The notes below the pieces were generated by a model, which worked only from the letters and a program-made list of their open reading frames with translations, was not told the DNA's origin and made no database searches. From Protonemura montana (lineage: Eukaryota > Arthropoda > Insecta > Plecoptera > Nemouridae): a DNA stretch of 64,000 nt. A program made the position numbers and the translations under genes. Every line of letters begins with the position of its first letter. Position 1 is the first letter of the stretch. This document shows positions 26,101 to 39,500 of this stretch, in pieces. The stretch is taken from NCBI GenBank assembly GCA_947568835.1, contig OX387602.1, positions 26,711,021 through 26,775,020 of the forward strand, read 5' to 3'.

Positions 26101-27422
26101 GTTAATAATCCCCATCATTTGATCTTGTCCATCAAAAAAAAAAGCTCGCGCTTATTCGGTGTTGAATTTTAAAAAAGCTTGGTAGGGAAGTGGGGAAATG
26201 AAAGGGTTTTATTCAAGTGAATACGCTTTTAAAAAAGCGTTGCGCACCTGAGTTTATAGTATAGAAAATTAAATGATTTTGCAGCTGAAGCTAACGTATA
26301 AAGTAATTTTATTTTGATACAGCATCAAATAGGTTTTTTCAGTACACAAAGATTTTGGCATTCGTCAATAGATACTTCGCTCAATTGTCGGAGGAAACAT
26401 GGTTAGTTGAATGCAATGTTCGAACACGCCATCTCTGTGAAGGGAACCGAGTAATTGCACGTCTTGCTTTGCACACCGAATACCGTCAAACACTCTTTTG
26501 ACAATCCCCAATTAGTTTCTTCCCTTTACTTGAAATTCAGCTGATTGAATCCCATTGCTGTATCGCGTGGTACTGCACTAAATGCACATACGCACAACTA
26601 TTTCTCCGTCTTACCACCCGGCCAACAATTTGTACATATACAAGTATTTAATATTTGATATTTTACAGTGATATTTGCATCGGCATTAAATAATACATCC
26701 TAATCGAATACACTAAGAAAATAACCGGCTTATTTTCCCCAGTCTTTGGCATTTATCTCGTGTTGAGCAACGCTGATTGATTCGGAATATGTTCATTCTA
26801 TATTAGGGGGTGGGGTAGGAGTGCCAAATTAATTAATCAGTGTCTACTCATATTAAAAATATATCAACATTTCGACACGCACACCTCGAAACGGAAATAA
26901 AACCTTCCAGATAACACCACTTGTCTTATAGTTAATCAGAGTCCTAGCGCGCTACTGTTAAACTGGTTTCTTGAAAATTACCGATCGATGACAAAAATTG
27001 AAGTCGCCCAGCGGTAGAGTCGCCGTCGTTTAAATTTCTCACAGATTACTTGCATATAAGACTGGTTTACTCGCAATAAATCTTGGTCAATGCTAACCTT
27101 AACGATTGATATACGTTTACATATCGATATTTTCAGTCGTATAACTATTAAATTTGTTTGTTTATAACGACAGCCGCAAGCGCCATCGGGTGGCCAACCG
27201 TTACCTTGTGTTGAAGGCTCGTCACGTTCAACACTAGCGCTGTGACTCTGACTGACTAAAAACTCAACGAAAACACTCCACACAACTTCGACACATTATG
27301 CACATTCGCATCCAGGATGCGTCGATTAGCACGATATGGGTATAGCATCACTTCCCTCACGCCGCGAACAAAACCCACAGATCGCCCACGGTTAACTCGA
27401 GTCACTTCACACTGCGATTCAA

Positions 27423-27586
27423 TCAACTGTCGGCTGCGTAGAGAAGCGCCGCGACGACGGCGGCGAGCGCGACCACCGCGAACCGATGTACGCCGTAGCC
27501 TCGGGGGGCGCCGTTCGACCCCGGGGGTGGTCGCCGAGCGAGGTGGGGGCCGTGCGACGGGAGGGTGTACTCTTCGTCGTCGTATT
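27423..27586 (-). CDS. Gene 2 exon 10: C-terminal tail with GPI-type hydrophobic signal and stop
   Basis: The acceptor is CCGTTTCAG|AA and the stop TGA is at 27423-27425. An acidic EYDDEEY leads to a Pro/Gly/Arg-rich spacer with small residues (GSNGA) that could hold the anchor site. Then FAVVALAAVVAALLYAA ends two residues before the stop. A terminal hydrophobic segment with no cytoplasmic tail argues for a GPI anchor rather than a transmembrane protein. Confidence 0.88.
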
Positions 27587-30500
27587 CTGAAACGGACAGG
27601 GTTTTTGTCTTGTCATAAGGCATCGTACAGATGACAGGTATACCACTTTACCGCGTTTTGTTACGACAAGATACGCGCTGGGAACAACTCGTACTCGATC
27701 TCTTTGCCATCTTGTGTGAGTTAGTGGCATTTTCTAGAAACCGATGAAAAACTGATGTTTTTTTTTAGTTCTATACAAAAGAAATGTGGAATTCAGTGAA
27801 AACAGCTTCCTGTTAGCGAAGTCCTGTGATGACCAACGTTTTTTGAGTGAGATAACCTTTTTAAAGCAACGGCATAAAGTAATTTTTATATTATCTTCAA
27901 ATATGAAAACATTCTGAAAGTCTGGTCTATGCTGCGTGGCACGCAAAGCGATCTCGCGTGTCACAAGCCTAGTGACTGTGGGATAGTCTTGATGAAACTC
28001 TCGCCACATTTGTTATCTCTTCAGGTGAGTCTTTTCTGTCGCACGCGCCGGGTTGACATTTTAGCCAAAAATTAGCGTCCAGTCGGATTCATGTTTCAAA
28101 GGGTGTCATCGTCAGCGTCGGTTCGTTGTCGGCGCCGTCAGATTTGTCAGGCTATTTCTACAATTTCAAAGTGATTTCATGCCCGCGGCTACGTTATGTG
28201 CGGACCGCCCGCACGTGACACCACGCGCGTCTCATCTGGCTTGTGTGCTATTGATTGTTATTGGCTGGTTTGTTTTTTCACCTGCGTCGCGCCACTCTTC
28301 CAGGCCAAAGTCGTTCACTTCTTGGTGCTCCAGAGGGCGCGCGCGGTCCTTGCCTGCAACCAACACAAGTGTCTCCTTTCGATTAACGACAAAGACAAAT
28401 GACTGGAATAACGTGGCTGATAACAAGGCATCATCAATATCTTTTATCTCACGCGAACAACAGAACGGCAACGAACGGACGTTGCTGGAGAATTCCTCCG
28501 GGAACGGATTTTATTATTAGCAGGAATCCTTTAATTGTGGGATCTATGTGGATTCAACCGCTGTCTCGGTTTGGCCGATTGGAAATGGGGTTTAATCTTT
28601 GGAAATTGATTTCTTAGGGCCTCGATACAGCTGCACTGGTGAAGTGTTTTTGATGGCGCGCTCGAAGCACGAAACATACTCTACGTTATTCAGTACCGTT
28701 TGATTTACCCCACTATCTATGTATCATGCGTAATTATAATTTGCTAATTAGAGACCTCGTAAAGGTTTTTAAAAAATGTTGCAAAGAACGCGTTGCCGTT
28801 AGAGTTTGACAGTGTCGTTGTCAGGCATTAAACGAATAGCATTTTTTTTTTGTTTCATTACTACGAATTAAATCTAGCAGTCATGACGTCAAGGAGAAAA
28901 TGAAATTAGCCCCTTCGGTAATAAACGTGTTCTAAAGCTTCAATGAAAAACAAAATAAAAATGTTATGTGCGTAATTGGTTTTTTACACAGCCAACTGTA
29001 AAAAATTCCCACCTAGCGAACGGTACATTTGGAAAAAAAATAAAACTTATTGCACGCTCATTAACTGAGTGCGTGATAGAAACTGTTGCCCGCTTCATCT
29101 GTCGTCTTGCGAATTGGTTTGACGTCTGCGTCGTTTAGAATCGACTCAATGCAACGCGACTCGCCTGAAACAGTACACCTACCTCGTTTCCTGGCTGTGG
29201 TGGCGAACGCAGCCGACGCCGTCGTCGACGTCGATGGTGTGGGCGCTGGGATTTCTAAAAAAGGAAGCAATCGTGAAAGAAATGTTCTCAATATTAACTA
29301 AACTAAGCATGCAACGAGCATAAGCACCCATTGCTTTCAATTAAATTTTTTTAAATTTGTTTTAAGTATCGCTTATTGAAATTCGCAACCTGCAGGGACT
29401 ACAGTATTTTTTTACCAGCTCTGGCCAAACGTGGGGAGCGTATACCGTGTAGCTTGCCAAAGCGAGCAGAAGGTTATATCTGCGTGGGGTCCCCTTAAAG
29501 ATGGCTAATTGCTAGGGGTTAATTGAATTTATGTGCTCTCACCGTCCAACCTAATTAGGCCGTCCGCTCCGCCGAGGGAATTCTTAGCGATGCATTTGTA
29601 AGCCCCGAAATCTGCTGGCTTCATGTTCCTTATCTTCAGCATCATGTACCTATTGTAGCCGTTGTCCATGGCCACCGCCTCGTACTTGTCGCCTGGAACA
29701 CAGTTCGGCGCCGATGCACAAATTAAAGGCACATTTCCTCCTCTCGCGGAATCGACTGTCGCGAAGCTCCGCGCGTCTGCTTCGATGAAGTTGGGAACGT
29801 GAGATAAATATACAACTTGGTAAGGGAACTGTGCAAAAATTATCGAAGTTTTTACCCAACGCGCGTGATCCATGCTAAGCACGTTTGCCGCTGCTATTAT
29901 ATAAAGACCGAGTTAATGTTAAAGTCTACACGTTTCGCCGAAAATGTTTTTTGGCTGAAAAAGACGTTTCAAGCGGGGGTACCAACGAAATTAACGCGAA
30001 TCCAATATCTCACATCGGCATCGATACGTCGCGCGCGTTCTCCATTCAGCGCGGAAAATCGCATGGAAAATCGCAAACCAACACAAGCATAAAGTGAACG
30101 ACGGAACCGTTTTGTCGCGGTCTGCCAGAAACCCGAACCCTCCGCGCTTTCCTTCACGCACTTTTCAGAGCTCGTGTTCTTCTGCCACGGGTTCCCGCTA
30201 TGGGACTATAAACTTTTTAAGTATTTTAATTGCGTGAATTCCTCGCATTCTTTAGCTGCAGCCGGCAAACCCTGCCAAGCAAAAAACAGGCGCTGTCGGA
30301 GTGCTGAAGGGTGCACATGTGTGCAACCGGGAAATTATTCGCAAACCATTATCACAACCAACAACTAGCCAACTTTTAACGAATAGCATTAAAAGTAATG
30401 CTAATGGTAAAACCGACTAGCACTCACAAAAACTATGTTATAAAACATATTGTTAAATTGACTGCTGCACCGTGCAATGCTTGTTTCCGAAGTACATTTC

Positions 30501-33500
30501 ACGCGCACATTTCGATCCCTTTGTGTTCTCATGTCGGTGGACAAATCCGCGAATTTGTTGCCTAATAAAAACCTGTTATAATTTACACATCTCTTTCGAG
30601 TACTGTAATAACTACCATTTATTACATATCTAAACGACAAACACATGAATTCATCTACAGACCTCTGCGTCCCGTGGGATGGTAAATTTAGACCTGGCTA
30701 CAAACTGGTGACTTCGTGATCTGCTTTGATAACACCAAACAAGCACTTTTTCTACAGGCACTCAGAGAGAGAGAGAGAGATGGTAAATAGTACCAAAGTA
30801 GGCCAGATGTTGACAAGTCCACATAGATTTTTCGAAACATCGTTCTTGCATCCACACATTTTTCAAAAGTTTTTGTAAACCGTGACAACGATAAACGAGT
30901 GATGGGTATTTCAAAAAAACCTTCCTGCAACTCAGGCTTCGTGCTCGGCGAACCACGACACACGGCCACGATTACCGAGTGTAATGCACTTACCAGATAC
31001 GATCATGTCCCCCTGCGTCGTGGTCCAATAATTGATCGAGACAGGGTAAGCCTCGGAGTGACACTCTAGCGACACGTCTTGGCCAAGGTACGCGCCTTCC
31101 AGTTGGTTGGGTATGGACAACATCGGCGGAACTGGAACCAGATCGGTGCACTTGTCGTTAAACCACACGGCGCCGTTAAACACGACATCATTGCGGGCAC
31201 AGCACCGGACCTATCCAAATCATATCGACAGTTGTCGTGTATTAACATATTCATTCTCTTGATCCGGCAAATAGCTGGCCGCGGGCATCGAACACGCGCG
31301 CTCTCCCGCTGGGAATTGACGAAACCGACAAAATGTATTATGCAGCAAACTGAGCCGGAATGCAAACCGCTGTATGTACCCAATCACGTCAATAACGATT
31401 ATACCAATTCGGGGCAAAAAACAATTATAAGTTAATTAGCGAGTAATCCAGCGTTTTATAATTGTTTTATCGAATGCTCTGCACATATAATAACGAATGA
31501 CAAGTGTACGGCATTAAAAGTAAAACCAGAGGCTCTATTCATAGGAGTTTGAATTCATACGCTGAATATTGATACAAATGTTCGTCAGTTTTAACGTCCA
31601 TTCCGAGTAAGCGTAAAAAATTATGGATCAAGAGAGTTGATTAAATAAATTTTATGGATGCAATTAAACAATTACAAATAACAGAGCACTGAATGAGCCC
31701 CTCAAGCCAGATAGCAACTAGGAGGGCGGCGGCATATATTACGGCTTAAAAAATCTCACCCTCGAATGTTTTTTTTGTCCATAAACATGCAGAGAGGTTT
31801 TATATGTCATTAAAATATAAATCAACCTGTTTGGTTGGTAAATAACTGTACGAGCATACTCGGGCTTACATTGCACCCTGAGCTGAACCCGCTTGCTGAT
31901 GGAAGGTGGCACACCGTTGGAGGCGATGCAGAGGTAGGCGGCCATGTGCAGGCGACTCACACGCGTCAAGTGCAGAACCTCGCCTTCAACTACGTTCACT
32001 GAGCACACACATCAAGACACCGGCATGTAATGTCGTCGCTGTGGATGTGCGATTATCGCTAAGTGCAACCCACCAAGTACGCTACTGATTGCACATAATT
32101 GCACCCGATTACGTCCCTGAATATCTTGCGCTTATTATTTTGCGAATATCCCTACACGTAGATCAATATCATCTACTTACAAACTATTTTTCAAAATATT
32201 GTGGCTGTAGTTTTTTTTCTAGCTAGGCTTATTCGTCGGTTTTCATTACACTATATATATGTACTCTATTACTCTACAACCATTTAACATAATATTAATT
32301 AACTTGAATATTCTTCAAATAATTTACTGCGCTCTCTGTTACGTTCCTCAGTTTTAATTAAACACCCTGCTTTGATGTAGTTTTCTACGCGAAATGCAGG
32401 TAAACATTATCCTGGCTGTAATCTAACTCTCGACGCTGCACAGTTTTGCTGCTCACTGGGTTTGTCGGTTCTGCGCGGCAACAATTGCACAAGTGCTGCT
32501 GCTAGATCCGGCGCCGCGGAATTCCAGCAGAATGCAGCGAGTGGAAACTTCTACCCTTACCACGCCAATGCGGAAAAACGGGTGCACAAAAAATAATAGA
32601 CCATATATAAAAAAATATAAAAAAAAAAACACGAATGAGATTTCTCCCCAAAGTAGCCTGTGCCCTCACCGAACGGTAACATCTATCAGATCAGTTTGAT
32701 CACCGAGAAAAGGTTTAGTTTACTGTTCCTACAGGCGACTTAGTGGTCAATACGATTCAATCTATACTAGTTTCTCTATGCACACTAGGTCTCTGCTCTA
32801 TTTGTTCTCGACTGTCAGTTTTACCCTATTGTACACTCTTTGCCGAGCACAATGCAACAAGTACAATACGGATAAACAGTGAATTGGTAGGTACGAGGAC
32901 TACACGTAACTAGGTTAGTTAGTCTGGTAAACATTAGACATGTTGTGTTGGCGTCGTGTCTCTGCAATGAAAGCCCTTTTATCCTGGGAATAACAGAGAT
33001 GCTTTGAGAATTGGTGTCTCCTCGAGCGTGCTCTGCTGTACCTTGCACTTTGTCTACTGTGAAAAGCACAACAGCTTTGCAAACAGCCATCGAGTGGCAG
33101 AAAACTGTCAGTAATAGATATTTATAAATTAATGTGTTGTTTAGTTATATATGATTTTATGAGCAATGTGTGTTTTCGCGGTTGACTCGTTTTGAGTTTT
33201 GAAAGGACTTGCGTTTTTGTTTGAACAGGGTTTAAATGTTTTCATGCGGATATGTATTCATTTTTAACCAGGCACGAATTTCCATGCGTTTTTTTTTTTC
33301 AAAGGCTTTATTTTATCGTTTACTCCATAAACGTCAAAGTCATTTGAGTCTAATTGAAATCACCAGATAAATTACTTGAAGCGGATAGCGGATTCGGAAT
33401 GAAGACATTCTAATTAGAGGCACACAGTAGCCATAAAGACATCGTTTGATAGAGGCTGAACGCCGACGATTGCGACTTACCGTTGATGCCGTTGTAGGAG

Positions 33501-36500
33501 ATGTCCTCGCCATCTTCCCGCCGCCACATTATGTTCGGTTCCGGGAAACCGTTCGCCTTGCACGTGAGAGTTACGTTGGTCATCTCCCGAACCACCATGT
33601 CCATGCTCGTCTCCTTGTACTCGATCGTGGGGGGCACTGGGGGGAGGCAAGCACCACAAACCAAACAATCGTGCCGTTACCTGAATTAACAAACGGTATT
33701 AACCTCGTCTAGAGTGACTAAAGAGCTACAATGAAGTTTGGTGTACGCGAGGTCGTGGACATGAATTGTGTGTCGATTAATTGTTTAAAAGATGTCGGAC
33801 TTTATTTAGGTATGCTTTCAAAGTGCTCCGTCGGTATGAATGACCTGGCTGAAAAGTTTGGAGCTCGCGCGAAAGGATCTGGGGGTTACACTCTAAGTAG
33901 CCGACAACGTTCTCGATCACGGGTCAAGGGGTAAGTTCGCTCGATCAAAGCCAAGCACAAATTATTTGCTTTCAGTCTTGGCTGGAAGTCCTCGCTCCGC
34001 ATCGCAATTAGGGCCAGCGAATTTCTTACAACTCAATGTTGATGAAGGCTTCGAGAGACCATATCTTTAACCCCCTCGGGTTGTACCGGTCTCTTTATAT
34101 ATCTCCCAATACTTCTGAGTATAGCTCGCGGGACGGGCAGTATAAATTGTTTTTCTTCACCTCGACGCCGGGGCCGCGTGGGTATAGAGCGACACCAATC
34201 TATTTCTCAGCCAACATCACGGGCAATCAGTTCATGTCAGTGCCGCGTGAGCCGGGATCTTCGTCGGACGAGCGTCGACGGGAAAGTCCGATCGTTTTCC
34301 GAGACCTGCAGCGGCTCCGCGCCAGCCGGCCGGCGGAAGAAAACATTCTGAGTAGCACTCCAGCATCCAGGATTGCTCTAACTTCACCCTTGCATAGCAT
34401 CTGCATAATTACTGTTGAGATCATCCAAGCGGTGAGACGTTGTCTAATGGACCAAATATTTAGGGCCGTTCGACATTCGTGATAGGCTCAGCGAGTTATA
34501 TCGAATAAAACTCTCATTTTCCCAATAAATTACTTAACTTAATATTTTTTATATCTGGATCATTTGCTTTAAAAGTATAAATTTTGTTTGTGTGAATGCC
34601 ATTGGGATTTTGACACCGTTATTTTAATACTCTGCACATATTTTAAAGTTTAGTTCACCCATATATAGTCAAAAATGAAATCACACTGGCATCAACTTCG
34701 TCCTCGGGGGTTCTTCTGCATAATGGGAACCGATTTGACAAACGTCACAGCGTACGGCTTGTCATTTGCATTACAAAAAAAAAATGGAATTGCATCTCCA
34801 GTAAATTGCACCCTATCACTGGCCAAGTGTAATTCTGGCAAAACATTGGCTAGTCCACAAGAAATAAGTTATACGGTGGCGAAATTTCCTCGCAGCTTTG
34901 TTGTTTTTATAAAAGAAAAAACAATTTTCTCGTCGTGAACCACAGAAATAGATGGCTGGTGTTGCATAAATTATTCAGACTGAACCTGTAATTCAAGGAA
35001 ATACGGAATCATATCTGAAGCCACGTAGCCTCCGCACACCGCGGCAGATTGATGGTTACACGTTATTTTCAATGAGAACCGGCACGCCAGACCTGGGAAT
35101 TGTTCGTTTCAACAATTCATGGCGCGCAGATTATAATTTCACCACACACAGATAATATTATGTGCAATGTCACACATTTTTTCTTCATTTAACTGACATT
35201 CATTCGGTTTGCTTATTACATGAATTCCTGTCATCAATACCAAAGTTCACAGCTCAGCCTATGGCAAAGGCCGTGGTATGTAAATACGCGTTACAGTATT
35301 CGGCAAAACACTTTTTTCGGGGAGGAATTGACTCATCGACGCATTAATTTACATTTTCTTGCTTAGAATTTTTATTCCCGTATCAGCACAATAGCCTGAA
35401 TTGTTACCTCCACGCAACGTATTCCACCATTTCACTGCTCAAATATTTAACCCTCTTACACCCCCAAGCAGTACGAATTTTAACTTTCAGGATATTTACA
35501 TTTTTCTCTTTAAAAAAACGACAAAGCCTTCCGTAAAAAAAACATTCCAGTCACGGAAAAACGGGCCAAATATAAAAACGCAGTGCACCCAGCAGTCGTA
35601 CACTGACAGGCCTGGAAGGGTTCTATCATGGGGTTCTACCATAGGGTTCGGTGAGCATCGAGCACTTCCAATATATATTGGATTGGATATTCAATTCGAA
35701 ATTATCTTAGCAGTAACTTTGTTAAGATCCACGCGTACAGAAATAGATGAGGCAAGGTCCGAAGGGAATTCTTCTGCCAGTGTTCGCTTTTGATTGGTTT
35801 TCAAAAAATAAAACAATATTGTCAATACTTTATTTATGGTGAGTAGTTACCCTAGGCCATGGAACTAGCACAGCTAAGAAAATGGCAAAAAAAGGCGATT
35901 GATATACAAGACAGCATTGGAGACAGAAATCATAATCGGAACTCGAGCGTTATTTTAAAATATCAGCATATCTTGCAATGCAAGCACCTATGTTTCAAAA
36001 CTCTCCTTCACACAGTAGCTCTTGATTTCGATTCTTATATCTGAGGTAACTAATTAGCAGTAACAGCTTCTAATTTCATTTCGTATTACGCTGTTAATGC
36101 AATTAGAATTCACTTAGTAATGAAATTACCCGGCAACATAGATATATCGCACCGAGAATAAGGTCATACCATGCAAGTACTTACCGACGACTTGCAAGTA
36201 CCCCTGTCGACTTCGCATGGGGTCGGTGTTCACTTGGCACATGTACCAGCCCCGATCCGACACCTGAACATTCTTGACGTGCAGGTACCAGGAGCGGTGG
36301 TCGGAGTGCGTCAACGAGATGCGGGGGTCGTTTGTGATGAGGTCGTGATGAATCGACAGAATGGTCTGCGTGTCGACACGTACCCAAGCCACCTGCGGAA
36401 CGCGGGGCACCGAGCCAATTAGGGTTTTGATTTCATTTGAAAAAATTTCTCATGTGTCGTTTTACAATGGCATATGCTCGAGGCAATGTAAAAATGCGTT

Positions 36501-39500
36501 TTTCCCCGAGCGAAGCGCCCTTTGAAATGAAAAAGAAGCTTTTAGCAACTCGGCACCTCCACTTTTGAGAGAACGTACTTACCTATATACGCAGCTCGCG
36601 TCCCTAGCCGGAGAATGCAGCAACGTTTTCACCCGATTCATTCACAGAAGAATTCCGAAAGGAAGCGAAAATAGCTGTTCTTAGAGATGGTGGAGACGCA
36701 AGGAATAACAAAAATAGTGCCGGGGCTATCTCTTTCAGCACGGCTATTGACTAAATGTCCAAACCAATTTGTCGAAATGGTATGCGAAACAAGTCTCGAG
36801 AGGAACGGCGGGTGCAGTAACAAAAGAAAGCACCGACTAATAATGCGAGCGTTCGCATTCTTGCATTGTTGTGTAAAGGTGTGCGTTGGGTGCGCGTGTG
36901 TTCGTGCAGACATCGACACCAATCAGCGATGCTTTACACGTAAACCGTGGCTTTGGCAATGCCATTGTTACAGATTCCTCTCACGCATGTAGTTTTCCTT
37001 GGGCATAGTTTAGCCTCTGGGACTGAGTCGCGCTGGCCACGCGCTCTGAACCCACGGTGGTAGCACTGGTGGCGTTGGCGGCGCTGGCAGCGCGCTGCCG
37101 CTCGTGCCAACTCGCGTGTTTTATTGTTATTGTTTTGTTTCTCGGGGTTTTTTTATGGTATTATTGTATTTATTATGGCTGTTGATTTTCGAATCGATGC
37201 TCTCGAGTTTAGTCTTCTTCTCGTATAACAGTCGTAAAATCCTCGAGTCCCGTTACCTGAGCCACGAGCAATCGCCGCGCATCTCAAGTTGCGTTTCGCA
37301 GCTTATTCCACTCGGTGTCGCTGCGCGCCCTGCTTGAATTATTAAAGCGGCCCATTTTTCGCCTCCAAGACACCAACGGGAGATTTCCTAACCTAAACTA
37401 TTTGAATATTCAAATTTAATATTCCAGTGTACACGCCAAGATTTTATCATTTTATGTCGTGGTTAAGAACATTCGTCGTGAGATTAATTATCAGCATTTA
37501 CTTACTGGGTACCTACCCATAAAATCAGCGATTCAATTTTCTTGCTGTGATTTCATCCAGCCATATAAATAATTAATATTCCACGAAGTCACATGTCGCG
37601 GAAATTGCGCTCATTGAATGTCAATCATTTACAAGTTGCGGCGGCTGAGCGCTCTCTGCCAGAACGCCTCCCCCCGACCACCTCTAACCCTCTGAGAGAT
37701 TTGTAATGCATGGGCCCACCTAGCACTGAGCACTAAGCGCGAACCGCGACCCGGGAATCGATCAACTCAAAATTACAAATGCTTAATCACACGGATCTAA
37801 TCTTTAACGCAGCCAACGTCTTGCTTCCCTATTTAAGGGGAAAAACAGTTTACCCTTTCTTACTACATTCATCTAGACCCGACTTGTAGGTTTTACGATA
37901 TCAACGAAAGTATTATGGAACGCAGTAAAACATTTAAACAGGTCATAAAGTGTTAAGACGATGTGAAATTATCATTGCGGCATGGGCCAATGGAGGCAAG
38001 TATGATTTTGGAACAAACCTCAGCGTTATTCGCACGCACTTGAATCTTGATTGCAGTAAATTTTCCCAACTGTGGTATCTGGAAGCCAGACCGCTGCCAA
38101 AATAGTTTCCTTATTACCACCCCAAGAGCGCTAGCAAGATGGGAATGTGTACAGTCCATTACGCGATGCAACATTACTCCCTGGGCCTGGAGCATAAGTC
38201 TTCATCTTGCCAGTAAATAGCTAGCAGACGCGGCCATTAATAACACAGTAAGAAAATGAAATATATAACTTCAGAAAAGATGGAATTTTTCAATTAAATG
38301 AAAAATTATCGAACCGTACGACGACCTAGAGAAGAAAATATTGTTCGGCCATTTCTATTTCCATGGCAATAACATTGCGTAATGAAATAATAACATTGGC
38401 TAAAGATATCTTACCCTTCTGCCCTTCAAGTTGTCGACCACGCAGGCCAGCAGCGCGTCCTTGCCGACAGTGACGGTCACGTTGGGTATCGACTCGGCGA
38501 AGCGGGGCAGCGAGTCGGCTGAGAACACACCAACCAAACGCACAATGAGACGTACAGGATCGAAATCGAAGGTAAGATCTGACTTACTGGGCACATCTCA
38601 TCGGAATTCACATGAGCAATGTGTTGAGTTCATGCCGTCGATATCGCTAGGTTTAGTTTTTACAAAAAAAAAGAGATAATTTTTTGATATAGACCAGAAG
38701 AAAATATTAATGTGGGAGTGAATTCTTGAGAAGCCGCAATGTCAGCCGGTAAATAGTAAGAAGCGAGAATTATAAGAAAAATGTCTCTCTTTGAGTTTGC
38801 TCATTTATATGCGCGGTTTGGGGTGCCCGTTTTGGCCCGCGGTGTTGGTGGGTTGGGTGGCTAGGAGGGGGGTCTCCAATCAGACACGCAAGAAGGAAAC
38901 GGAAGTTTTCGCATCGCCATTGTATAGCCAGCCATCTCTGGGCGAACATTGTGCGTCGCTTTTCTTAACGAATCTCGAGATTATTGTCGAAAATAAGACA
39001 GGATTTAATTGAGCGTGCTCAGGACAAATAGCGAAAAGACAACATTTCTTTCCGGGCTACACGTCGCTCGTAACCAATTCGGCCCCCACCCACTTCCAAT
39101 TACGAATTCCGCCACAAAATAGTTTACAATCTAATTTATAAAACACGAATTTGCTTCCTTTATATACAAACTCTTTGTTCGAACTTTACTTATTAGTTAT
39201 AACTATAATCAAGTCTGAATTTAATAAATCATCACCAAGTTAAGTAATTCGAGACTATGCAATGAATCTGCACGATGCATTATTTAAGATCTGAGTGTAC
39301 TTCAAACTTAAATGAATTCGGAAATATGAACTCATTGCAATCCTGCAATCCTGCAATCCTGCAATCCTGCAATCCTGCAATCCTGGAATCCTTCGCAGTA
39401 ATGATATTATTACTGACGATGCACTGTAAGTGTTCCCCCGTTCACTAGCCATTGTCTTTAATATTAGAGAATGGCGACTGGCTCTGCACAGTGTATAACC

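Larger units (their letters stand above)
11041..27422. other. Intergenic region between gene 2 and gene 1, no gene seen
   Basis: About 16 kb of AT-rich DNA. The scattered open frames are short, lack splice-compatible partners and show no recognisable protein. Identifiable items are a (GACGCC)3GACGTC run at 14487-14510, (GAGC)4 at 18737-18752 and a TG-rich microsatellite at 23172-23194. A GC-rich patch at 24720-24870 is open in several frames but has no supportable product. Confidence 0.6.

Noticed and set aside
34036-34482. 148-codon plus-strand frame
   Set aside because: The composition is unremarkable, with no recognised motif, no splice partners and no support beyond length.
35401-35793. 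130-codon plus-strand frame
   Set aside because: It is AT-rich intronic sequence with low-complexity content and no protein-like pattern.
39336-39391. Possible CRISPR-like array
   Set aside because: The repeats are contiguous 8-bp units without spacers, in a eukaryotic intron.
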